In this document: positions 54,217-61,598 of the stretch, piece after piece
Layout of the letters: each line of letters starts with the position of its first letter
Position numbering within the stretch: position 1 is the first letter of the stretch
The notes under the pieces: generated by a model
The model's input: the letters and a program-made list of their open reading frames with translations, nothing else
Told to the model about the DNA's origin: nothing
Databases searched by the model: none
Translations under genes and position numbers: made by a program
DNA from: Firmicutes bacterium HGW-Firmicutes-1
GTDB taxonomy: Bacteria > Bacillota > Clostridia > Lachnospirales > Vallitaleaceae
DNA length: 64,000 bases
Assembly (NCBI GenBank): GCA_002841625.1
Contig: PHAG01000008.1
Location: forward strand, 1 to 64,000
Direction: 5' to 3'

Positions 54217-55491
54217 ATGAAAAAGTTATTTAAGCCTTATTTAGGGCTAAAAAGAGAAATATATATTATATTTATTTCTAAAACGATTAATGCAATGGGA
54301 GCGCTTATTGGCCCATTTATGACACTATTACTCAGTAAAAAGATTGGGTTATCCAGTGCAGAAACAGGTTTTTATGTTGCTGTTTTAGGGTTTCTATTTG
54401 TCCCTTCTAGCTTGATAGGCGGGAAATTATCAGACACCTATGGTAGAAAAAGAGTATTGATTATCTTTGAATTGATTGCAGCGGTGGGTTATGTTGCATG
54501 TATATTCATTCAGCCTTCCATGAATTTGGTTTATGTATTAATGGCTACAACCTTTTGTTTTGGTGTAGCAGGACCATCTCATGATGCTATGACAGCAGAT
54601 TTAACTACCCCAGAGCAAAGACAGGGTGCATTTTCTTTGAATTATTTAGGTTTTAATTTTGGATTTGCAATTTCACAAATATTTGCTGGATTTTTATTTG
54701 AAAATCACTTCGTGTGGATGTTTATCATTGATGGGATAACAGCTTTAATTGGAATATTGCTCATAGCTGTTTTTGTTAAAGAGACGTCTACCAATACGAA
54801 GCATAGCGAGAGTAAGGATATTAAAATAAAGGAATTGAAGCAATCAGCTAAAAGTTCAACCATAGCTGTGTTATTTTCAAAACCAATATTAATGTACTTT
54901 GCCCTTGCTACAATTGGATACAGGTTTGTTTATTCACAATGGTCCTTTATGATACCTTTACATGCTGAAGCAAATTTTGTAAACGAAGGAGCAAAGCTAT
55001 ATGGTTTACTAGGAACCTTTAATGCTACCATAGTTGTAATCTGTACTCCATTAATTACATTGGCATTTGGTAAATTCACACATATTAGAAGAATATTCTA
55101 TTCGGGATTACTTTTTACCGTAGGTTTTGGCATGCTAGGATTTGTTTCTACCAAAACAGCATTTTTTACCTCGGTGTTCATTTTTACCTTAGGAGAAATC
55201 CTTGAAGCAATTAGCTCAGTACCATTTATAATGAGTCATGCACCAGCATCTCATCGAGCAAGAATTAGTTCTATTCTTTCATTATTAATAGGAACGGGAT
55301 ATACGATGGGCTCTTTGGTTATGGGATCGGTACTTGAAATTGCTTCATTTGAAGTATGTTGGAAGATATCTGCAACGGTTGTATTGATTGCAGCTATATT
55401 GATGAAATTATTGGAAAAATATGATAACAAAAACACCTGTAGAATTGAGATAGGCAATTATGTAGATACAAAAAATGTTTTATCACAATAA
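54217..55491 (+). CDS. MFS transporter, probable drug efflux pump
   Basis: A 424-residue, about 12-helix major facilitator. GGKLSDTYGRKRVLI near residues 68-82 is the canonical motif A, and the fifth helix region has GPSHDAMTADLTTPEQRQGAF. These point to drug:H+ antiporters of the multidrug type. It lies behind a promoter, a 25-residue leader peptide and two alternative hairpins. That is the layout of antibiotic-inducible resistance genes, which supports an efflux role. AGGAGAG precedes the ATG. A terminator follows at once. Confidence 0.9.
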   Translation: MKKLFKPYLGLKREIYIIFISKTINAMGALIGPFMTLLLSKKIGLSSAETGFYVAVLGFLFVPSSLIGGKLSDTYGRKRVLIIFELIAAVGYVACIFIQPSMNLVYVLMATTFCFGVAGPSHDAMTADLTTPEQRQGAFSLNYLGFNFGFAISQIFAGFLFENHFVWMFIIDGITALIGILLIAVFVKETSTNTKHSESKDIKIKELKQSAKSSTIAVLFSKPILMYFALATIGYRFVYSQWSFMIPLHAEANFVNEGAKLYGLLGTFNATIVVICTPLITLAFGKFTHIRRIFYSGLLFTVGFGMLGFVSTKTAFFTSVFIFTLGEILEAISSVPFIMSHAPASHRARISSILSLLIGTGYTMGSLVMGSVLEIASFEVCWKISATVVLIAAILMKLLEKYDNKNTCRIEIGNYVDTKNVLSQ

Positions 55492-55501
55492 GTAAAGAAA
55501 A

Positions 55502-55542
55502 TAAAAAAGCGGCTTTTCACTATGTGATTCGTCGCTTTTTTT
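55502..55542 (+). terminator. Terminator of MFS efflux gene
   Basis: AAAAAAGCGGC pairs with GTCGCTTTTTT (one G-U) across a loop of about 17 bases, followed by further T residues. Confidence 0.82.
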
Positions 55543-55546
55543 GTAT

Positions 55547-55586
55547 AAGAAAAGTTCTGCATAAGCAAGTATAAGTCGATTTTCTT
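55547..55586 (+). repeat. Family A repeat, internally deleted relic
   Basis: AAGAAAAGTTCTGCATAAGCAA matches the left end (given in part) and GTCGATTTTCTT the right end of family A, but the centre (AGCGGC to CTCG) is missing. It lies 8 bases before a full copy. Confidence 0.6.
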
Positions 55587-55593
55587 TTTTACT

Positions 55594-55672
55594 AGGAAAG
55601 TATTAAATAAGCAATTGGAAAAGCGGCAGATAGGTAACGAGAGCTTCAAACTCAATGCAGCCGATTTTCTTG
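55594..55672 (+). repeat. Family A dispersed hairpin repeat, copy 4
   Basis: This is a 79-base copy. It has AGGAAAGTATT, GCAATTGGAAAAGCGGC, AGATAGGTAACGAG, AACTCAATGCAGCCG and ATTTTCTTG. It ends 3 bases before the minus-strand kinase stop and may act as its transcription end. Confidence 0.8.
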
Positions 55673-55674
55673 TA

Positions 55675-56553
55675 TTATAGTTTGTTTAGTGCCTGCAATG
55701 CTAATGCCAATGCTCCATAGGTTCCTGCATTTTCACCAAGCTGTGGACTTACAATATACTGATCTATATCACCTTCAAGTTGGGGTACTTTTATATACTC
55801 CTTCAATAATTCTTGAACGTTTTTTCTGACCATATCTAGTAAGTGTTTTTGTCCCATTACACCACCACCAAGGATTATTCTTTCTGGTGATAAGATCATG
55901 ATATAAGTAAGAACACCTTGAGCTAAATAATATGCTTCCATTTCCCATGCAGGATGAGCTGCATCAAGGAGATAAGCTTTTTGCCCCCAACGCTTTTCAA
56001 TGGATGGACCAGAGGCCATGCCTTCTAAGCAATTTCCATGAAAAGGACAAACACCTTCAAATTGATCTTGGGGATGACGTGGGATAAGAAAATGGCCCAT
56101 TTCTGGATGGAGCAATCCATGGAGTAATTTTCCATTCACAAAAGCACCACCACCAATTCCTGTACCAACAGTAATATAAATACAGGAATTAACGTTTTGT
56201 GCAGCACCCCATTGATGTTCTGCTAGGGCAGCTCCGTTTACATCTGTATCAAAGTTCATTGGTATATCAAAATGCTCTTTTAATGCGCCTAGGAAGTTGA
56301 AATGAGCCCAAGGTAACTTGGGAGTATCTAATATATAACCAAAATTTGCAGCGTCAGGATTAACGCCAGCAGGACCAAAAGTGCCGATACCGATACTTTC
56401 AACTTGATTTTCCTTGAAATATTCAATAATTTTTGGCATAGTTACATCGGGAGTTAATGTATCAAGTCGTATAAGATTAAAAACCTCGCCTTGTTCATTT
56501 CCTACTGCACAAATAATCTTAGTTCCACCAGCTTCAATAGCACCGTATAGCAT
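55675..56553 (-). CDS. ROK family fructokinase-like sugar kinase
   Basis: A 292-residue ROK kinase. The ATP phosphate motif is GAIEAGGTKIICAVGN. The catalytic Asp lies in NFDTDVNGAALAE (about residue 105). The second phosphate motif is YITVGTGIGGGAFVNGKLLHG. A zinc site follows, with H-x(7)-C-x-F-H-x-N-C (CPFHGNCLEG). The sequence matches fructokinase-type ROK members such as B. subtilis GmuE/YdhR. AGAGGTG precedes the minus-strand ATG. No sugar transporter is adjacent. Confidence 0.92.
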   Translation of the reverse strand: MLYGAIEAGGTKIICAVGNEQGEVFNLIRLDTLTPDVTMPKIIEYFKENQVESIGIGTFGPAGVNPDAANFGYILDTPKLPWAHFNFLGALKEHFDIPMNFDTDVNGAALAEHQWGAAQNVNSCIYITVGTGIGGGAFVNGKLLHGLLHPEMGHFLIPRHPQDQFEGVCPFHGNCLEGMASGPSIEKRWGQKAYLLDAAHPAWEMEAYYLAQGVLTYIMILSPERIILGGGVMGQKHLLDMVRKNVQELLKEYIKVPQLEGDIDQYIVSPQLGENAGTYGALALALQALNKL

Positions 56554-56800
56554 AAATGCACCTCTTTCAATTTTGTATTCTTTTGTTTAAGATAACTATA
56601 CCAGTGACAATAGTATTAGACAATGGAGAATTTTATTGAAAAACTGTCTTTTTTTGTTTTATATATATGAAAATAGGTATTTGCATTGAGATGAGATGTC
56701 TTTTACTTGTAAATAACCTATGACTTGTTTTATAAAGCTAGGTTTAAGGGCAGGGAGAGAACAGAATGTAATATTGATGGTTTAAATAGACAAATATCAT
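56554..56800. other. Spacer between kinase and pyr promoter
   Basis: About 250 AT-rich bases between divergent units. I see no gene, terminator or repeat. It must hold the promoter of the minus-strand kinase, which I could not place with confidence. Confidence 0.5.
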
Positions 56801-56829
56801 TTGACACATGGTCTAATCTGTGATAAAAT
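56801..56829 (+). promoter_or_regulatory. Promoter of the pyr operon leader
   Basis: TTGACA (56801-56806), a 17-base spacer and TAAAAT (56824-56829) form a strong promoter, placing the transcript start near 56836 and giving a leader of about 350 bases before pyrB. Confidence 0.82.
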
Positions 56830-56910
56830 CATAACAATTTGAGCTACAATTTACGAACACATAGCGACCTTTAATTTGGTACCGAGAGACCAGCAAGGGA
56901 GGAAAAATGG

Positions 56911-57072
56911 ATGGGACACATTGATGCGTTCTTTTATAATGTAAAGAATCATTTTATGGATATAAAAAGTATAACAGGACTGATGTTGCAAAACCATCTG
57001 TCCCAGTTCGTCATTAATAAAAATATGGGTGTAAAATATAAAGCAATAGATGCAGTTGACTATTTCATTTAG
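56911..57072 (+). CDS. 53-residue leader reading frame of the pyr operon
   Basis: The ATG at 56911 follows AAGGGAGG (56895-56902) with 8 bases spacing, which is as good as any gene here. The frame reads MGHIDAFFYNVKNHF... and ends ...AIDAVDYFI with TAG at 57070-57072. No residue is strongly enriched, so it is not a histidine- or proline-type counting peptide. The stop codon lies exactly at the start of the 3' arm of the terminator hairpin, and the last 8-9 codons fill the 5' arm. A ribosome close behind the polymerase would block the terminator. I do not recognise a family. It may be a regulatory frame only, or also a small protein. Confidence 0.62.
   Translation: MGHIDAFFYNVKNHFMDIKSITGLMLQNHLSQFVINKNMGVKYKAIDAVDYFI
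56977..57003 (+). promoter_or_regulatory. Pause-like hairpin in pyr leader
   Basis: GGAC-T-GATG (56977-56985) pairs with CATC-T-GTCC (56995-57003) around a 9-base loop, with a T-T mismatch. No T-run follows, so it is not a terminator. It is placed about 37 bases before the attenuator, where a pause site would be expected. Confidence 0.5.
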
Positions 57073-57095
57073 TTAATGTATTTATTGCTTTTCTT
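57040..57095 (+). terminator. pyr operon attenuator
   Basis: The 5' arm 57043-57062 (GCAATAGATGCAGTTGACTA) pairs with 57070-57088 through 19 base pairs, with one bulged G and several G-U pairs, around loop TTTCATT. AAA before and TTT after extend it. TTTTCTT follows. It lies about 95 bases before pyrB and overlaps the end of the 53-codon frame. Confidence 0.82.
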
Positions 57096-57189
57096 ATTCC
57101 TGGGAGAAGTTCTGCAAAAGTTTAATAACTGTATAAATAATCAATAAATACATCAATACTAGTATAAGAATTAAATGGAGGGAAAAACA

Positions 57190-58125
57190 ATGTGGACAAG
57201 AAAAGACATGCTAGGACTTAATGATTTAACGAAGGAAGAGATACTTCAAATATTAACATTAGCAAAAGAAATGAAACCAATGATTGATGATAGATCTTTA
57301 AGCACGAACACTTTAAAGGATACAAGTATAGTATCCCTGTTTTATGAAAACTCAACAAGAACAAAAATGTCCTTTGCACTCGCAAGTAAGTATTTAGGCG
57401 CAACCTTTACTGATTTGGGTATTCATACAAGCAGTGTAACAAAAGGGGAAAGCTTAATTGATACAGGAATGACGATGGACCAAATGGGAACGGATATCAT
57501 TGTTATGAGACATGGCATGACAGGTGCACCCCACATATTAGCAAAAAATGTCAAAGCTTCAGTTGTAAGCGGTGGAGATGGAACGAATGAGCATCCAACG
57601 CAAGGCTTACTAGATTTATTCACAATTATGGAGAGTAAGAAAAGCTTTGAAGGCTTAAAGGTAGTCATTATTGGAGATATTATGCATAGCAGAGTTGCCA
57701 GAAGCAATATTTTTGGTCTTACTAAGCTTGGAGCTAAGGTTGTGCTTTCAGGACCAACGACCTTAGTATCAAAAGGCTTGCAGATTCTTGGAGCAGAGGT
57801 CAATCACAATGTAAGAGATGCAGTTAAGGATGCAGATGTAGTAATGGGTCTTAGAGTTCAGCTTGAAAGACAAAAGGGTGGCATGTTCCCTGATTTAAGA
57901 GAATATTCACAACTTTTTGGAGTAGATAAGGAAGTACTTGACCTTGCAAAAGAAGATGCATTGTTGATGCACCCCGGTCCAGTAAATAGAGGAGTGGAAT
58001 TGACCTCTGAAATTATAGATGGTAAACAATCAGCGATTAACATACAAGTTAAAAATGGTGTAGCAGTAAGAATGGCACTACTAACCTTACTTGCCCAGGC
58101 AAGGAAATCGGAAGCAATTCGCTAG
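57190..58125 (+). CDS. pyrB: Aspartate carbamoyltransferase catalytic subunit
   Basis: A 311-residue enzyme that joins carbamoyl phosphate and aspartate, the first committed pyrimidine step. The carbamoyl-phosphate loop is FYENSTRTKMSFALASK (about 48-64). EHPTQGLLDL (about 129-138) and the HPGPVNRG aspartate loop near 260 are intact. GGAGGGA (57177-57183) selects ATG 57190; the ATG at 57175 is part of the ribosome binding site. No pyrI gene follows, so a PyrI-free enzyme is likely unless pyrI is elsewhere. It is the first gene of the pyr operon, behind the attenuator. Confidence 0.96.
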   Translation: MWTRKDMLGLNDLTKEEILQILTLAKEMKPMIDDRSLSTNTLKDTSIVSLFYENSTRTKMSFALASKYLGATFTDLGIHTSSVTKGESLIDTGMTMDQMGTDIIVMRHGMTGAPHILAKNVKASVVSGGDGTNEHPTQGLLDLFTIMESKKSFEGLKVVIIGDIMHSRVARSNIFGLTKLGAKVVLSGPTTLVSKGLQILGAEVNHNVRDAVKDADVVMGLRVQLERQKGGMFPDLREYSQLFGVDKEVLDLAKEDALLMHPGPVNRGVELTSEIIDGKQSAINIQVKNGVAVRMALLTLLAQARKSEAIR

Positions 58126-58158
58126 CCCAGGCTTTGAATTGGAAGCAATTCGTTATAG
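58093..58158 (+). repeat. Imperfect tandem duplication at the pyrB 3' end
   Basis: GCCCAGGC-x(5-6)-GGAAGCAATTCG occurs at 58093-58125, covering the last codons of pyrB, and again at 58125-58158 after the stop, where the reading frame is not kept. The two units agree over most of 33 bases. It appears to be a recent duplication. Confidence 0.7.
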
Positions 58159-58214
58159 TAACTGGTGAAATATCTAGCATTAACATATATAACAATGATT
58201 AAGGAGAAATGAAG

Positions 58215-59489
58215 ATGAAGCTATTAATAAAAAACGGACGCATGATCAACCCAGCAACAAAAAAAGATCAAGTACAAGATCTGGTTGTTGAAGATGGTAT
58301 CATTATAGAAATAGGAGATAAAATCAATCTAAAAGATGCTGAAATCATCAATGCAAATAATTGTTGGGTAGTACCTGGATTAATAGATGTACATGTACAT
58401 TTAAGGGAGCCAGGTTATGAATATAAAGAGACCATAGAAACAGGTTCCATGAGTGCGGCAAAGGGTGGGTTTACTACAATATGCCCGATGCCAAACACGA
58501 ATCCAGTAGTTGATAACGAAATCCTAGTCGAATACATCAAGTTGAAAGCAGAAAAACAAGCGGTTGTAAATGTGTTGCCAGTTGGTGCGATTACCAAAGG
58601 ACAAAAAGGCGAGGAATTAGCTAATATTGGAAAAATGAAAGAGGCTGGAATTTGTGCCATAAGTGAAGATGGAAGATCCGTACTTAATGCAGGATTACTA
58701 AAAAAAGCCATGATTTATTCTAAAATGTTTGATCTTCCAATCCTATCTCATTGTGAAGACGATTCCCTTGCAGGGAGTGGCTGCATGAATGCAGGAGATA
58801 CAGCAACCATTCTTGGACTCAAAGGTATTCCAGATGAATCAGAGGAAATTATAGTTGCAAGAGATATTTTACTGGCTGAAAAAACAGGTGTTAAGCTTCA
58901 TATATGCCATGTTAGTACAGCTGGAAGTGTAGAAATCATTAAGAGAGCAAAGGAAAGAAATATAAGTGTAACTGCAGAAGTTACGCCTCACCATTTTACA
59001 CTAACAGAAGAAGCAGTTATGGGCTTTGATTCAAATACAAAGATGAACCCACCGCTTAGAACAAAAAAAGATGTCGAGATAATGAAAATTGCATTGAAAG
59101 ATGGTACAATAGATATCATTGCAACTGACCATGCACCACATCATATCGATGAAAAAAACTGCGAATTCGAAAAAGCTGCCAATGGTATAGTAGGTTTTGA
59201 AACAGCGGTGGCATTAACCATAACAGAGCTGGTAGATAAGGGTATTTTAACACCAATGGAAATGATTGAAAAAATGAGTTATAACCCAGCCAAATTACTC
59301 AATATAGATAAAGGGAATCTTGATATTGGTAAGATAGCAGATATCACTATTATTGATCCTGAGAAGGTCTATAAGGTAGATGCGAGTACATTTCTATCAA
59401 AGAGTAAAAACACTCCCTTTGACGGTAGAGAAGTAAAAGGTCAAGTAAAATATACAATTGTAAATGGTATTGTTAAATACCAGGCATAA
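58215..59489 (+). CDS. pyrC: Dihydroorotase
   Basis: A 424-residue zinc amidohydrolase that closes carbamoyl aspartate to dihydroorotate. The metal-binding DVHVHLREPG (about 58-67) and the later histidines in LSHCEDDSL and HICHVSTAGS are intact. So is the catalytic Asp in ATDHAPHH. The size fits the class I bacterial enzyme. AAGGAG (58201-58206) suits ATG 58215; the earlier ATG 58209 lies two bases from it. It follows pyrB by 89 bases, which include the tandem duplication. Confidence 0.95.
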   Translation: MKLLIKNGRMINPATKKDQVQDLVVEDGIIIEIGDKINLKDAEIINANNCWVVPGLIDVHVHLREPGYEYKETIETGSMSAAKGGFTTICPMPNTNPVVDNEILVEYIKLKAEKQAVVNVLPVGAITKGQKGEELANIGKMKEAGICAISEDGRSVLNAGLLKKAMIYSKMFDLPILSHCEDDSLAGSGCMNAGDTATILGLKGIPDESEEIIVARDILLAEKTGVKLHICHVSTAGSVEIIKRAKERNISVTAEVTPHHFTLTEEAVMGFDSNTKMNPPLRTKKDVEIMKIALKDGTIDIIATDHAPHHIDEKNCEFEKAANGIVGFETAVALTITELVDKGILTPMEMIEKMSYNPAKLLNIDKGNLDIGKIADITIIDPEKVYKVDASTFLSKSKNTPFDGREVKGQVKYTIVNGIVKYQA

Positions 59490-59515
59490 ATAAACATCAT
59501 TCAGGAGGAACTATT

Positions 59516-60448
59516 ATGATAGATTCACTAATCGGTAAAATAAAAGCAACTAGTAATCCAACAGTTGTAGGTCTGGATCCAAGATTGGATTTCGTACCTA
59601 GTCATATAAAGGAAGAAGCATATGATTTATATGGTAAAACCCTTGAAGGAGCATCAAAAGCATTTTTAGAATTTAACAAAGCGATCATTGATGCAACCTA
59701 TGATTTGATTCCAGCAGTTAAGCCACAAGTTGCAATGTACGAGCAATATGGAGCAGTAGGTATGCAAGCTTATATTGACACGATAGCATATGCAAAAGCA
59801 AAAGGACTCGTAATCATTGGAGATATTAAAAGAAGCGACATAGCCTCAACGGCAACATCTTACTCAGATGGTCATATTGGTAGAGTTGAAATTGAAGGTG
59901 AAAAATTAGAAGTGTACAAGGAAGACTTTGTAACACTGAATCCATACCTAGGATATGATTCGATTGAGCCTTATATGGACAATTGCAGGCTATATGATAA
60001 AGGCATGTTTGTACTTGTGAAAACTTCTAATCCAAATAGTGGTGAAGTTCAAGACATTACAGTTGGTGAGAATGGCGAAAGACTTTATGAATATATGGGC
60101 AAGCTTGTTGCAAAATGGGGCGACGAGGTTATGGGAAATGAAGGTTATAGTAGAATCGGTGCAGTCGTTGGAGCAACGCATAAAGAACAAGGTATAAGAC
60201 TGCGTGCGCTCATGCCTAAGACTTACTTCTTAGTTCCAGGTTATGGCGCTCAAGGAGCAACAGCAAGTGATCTTGCTGGCTGTTTTAACAAAGACGGTCT
60301 AGGAGCAATTGTAAACTCCTCTAGAGGTATTATTGCAGCCTATACACTGAAAGCCTATAAGGATAACTTTACTGAGAAAGAATTTGCACAGGCAGCAAGA
60401 CAAGCAGTAATTGATATGCGAGAAGATTTAACTAATTGCTTCAGATAG
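59516..60448 (+). CDS. pyrF: Orotidine-5'-phosphate decarboxylase (type 2)
   Basis: A 310-residue enzyme that decarboxylates OMP to UMP, the last step of the pathway. The active-site GDIKRSDIASTA (about 101-112), VGLDPRLD at the start and LVPGYGAQGA near the phosphate loop identify the longer type 2 (PyrF, about 300-residue) subfamily rather than the 230-residue type 1. AGGAGG precedes the ATG. Its presence before carA/carB means operon order does not follow pathway order. Confidence 0.95.
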   Translation: MIDSLIGKIKATSNPTVVGLDPRLDFVPSHIKEEAYDLYGKTLEGASKAFLEFNKAIIDATYDLIPAVKPQVAMYEQYGAVGMQAYIDTIAYAKAKGLVIIGDIKRSDIASTATSYSDGHIGRVEIEGEKLEVYKEDFVTLNPYLGYDSIEPYMDNCRLYDKGMFVLVKTSNPNSGEVQDITVGENGERLYEYMGKLVAKWGDEVMGNEGYSRIGAVVGATHKEQGIRLRALMPKTYFLVPGYGAQGATASDLAGCFNKDGLGAIVNSSRGIIAAYTLKAYKDNFTEKEFAQAARQAVIDMREDLTNCFR

Positions 60449-60492
60449 TTGCATATCAATCGATCAAATATTCAAATAGGAGGGCAATATAA

Positions 60493-61554
60493 ATGAAAGC
60501 GAAACTCATCCTTGAAAATGGAACAGTTTTTGAAGGTAAAGCTTTTGGACATCTGAAAGAAACAGTTGGAGAAGTAGTATTTAACACTGGTATGACAGGG
60601 TACCAAGAAGTGTTGACGGATCCATCATATTATGGACAAATAGTAACCATGACTTACCCACTAATCGGTAATTATGGAATTAATTTAGATGATTTAGAAT
60701 CAAGTGAAGCAAAGGTAAGAGGCTTCATCGTAAGAGAAAAATGTAACAACCCTAACAACTGGCGTTGTGAATTTGAACTAGAAGAATATTTAAAAAGAAA
60801 TAGGATTATTGGACTTGAAGGAATTGATACCAGAGCATTAACAAAAATAATCAGAAATTATGGTACGATGAGAGGGATCATCACAGTTAGGGATTTAACA
60901 GAAAGTCAAATAAAAAGCAAATTAGACAGCTTCAATAATACCTTTGCTGTAAAGGAAGTATCCACGAACGAGGTCAAGGTTTATGAAGGTGATGGACAAC
61001 ATATAGCAGTTATGGATTTTGGTATCAAAAATAATATTATCAGATCCTTTCAGAAAAGAGACTGCAAGATTACAGTTTTCCCAGCAATGACTACAGCAGA
61101 AGAAATACTAGCTTGTAATCCAGATGGGATTTTCCTTTCGAATGGACCAGGGGACCCTAAGGATCTTCAAGAAGTTGTAGATGAACTGAAAAAGTTAATT
61201 GGACAAAAGCCTATTACAGGAATATGTCTAGGTCATCAACTGTTAGCTCTTGCACTAGGTGGAGATACAGAAAAATTAAAATTCGGTCATAGAGGAACGA
61301 ATCATCCTGTAAAGGATCTGACAACGAATAGAGTTATGATTACATCACAAAACCATGGATATGTAGTAAAGGAAGAAGGGCTTCCAAAGGATATTGAAAT
61401 AACACATATTAATTTAAATGACAATACAGTTGAAGGTATGAGACACCATGGACATCGAATCTATAGTACTCAATTCCATCCAGAGGCTTGCCCTGGACCA
61501 CATGATACAGATGGGATTTTTGATGAGTTTGTTGAGGCAATGAAGCAGTTATAA
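60493..61554 (+). CDS. carA: Carbamoyl-phosphate synthase small subunit
   Basis: A 353-residue glutamine amidotransferase subunit. The N-terminal domain has [21 protein letters not shown]. The class I glutaminase has the nucleophile Cys245 in [15 protein letters not shown], and the His/Glu pair in [11 protein letters not shown]. It passes ammonia through a tunnel to the large subunit encoded next. AGGAGGG precedes the ATG. It is 45 bases from both neighbours, in the pyr operon, which favours a pyrimidine-dedicated enzyme. Confidence 0.96.
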   Translation: MKAKLILENGTVFEGKAFGHLKETVGEVVFNTGMTGYQEVLTDPSYYGQIVTMTYPLIGNYGINLDDLESSEAKVRGFIVREKCNNPNNWRCEFELEEYLKRNRIIGLEGIDTRALTKIIRNYGTMRGIITVRDLTESQIKSKLDSFNNTFAVKEVSTNEVKVYEGDGQHIAVMDFGIKNNIIRSFQKRDCKITVFPAMTTAEEILACNPDGIFLSNGPGDPKDLQEVVDELKKLIGQKPITGICLGHQLLALALGGDTEKLKFGHRGTNHPVKDLTTNRVMITSQNHGYVVKEEGLPKDIEITHINLNDNTVEGMRHHGHRIYSTQFHPEACPGPHDTDGIFDEFVEAMKQL

Positions 61555-61598
61555 AAGGTGAAATGAATAAAAGACCATTTGAAAGGAAAGGTGACATA

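Noticed and set aside
56870-56890. TGGTACCG in the pyr leader, resembling the T-box core motif
   Set aside because: There is no room for Stem I or a specifier loop between the promoter and this point, and the motif is not placed in an antiterminator next to the terminator.
56872-56895. ACCGAGAGACC as a possible PyrR-binding loop
   Set aside because: It resembles the CC-x-G-x-GAGG loop only loosely: the fourth base and the final GG do not fit, and no anti-antiterminator pairing to the attenuator is visible.
57104-57120. Another family A left end (GAAGTTCTGCAAAAG)
   Set aside because: Only about 14 bases agree and none of the downstream blocks follow, so chance is likely.
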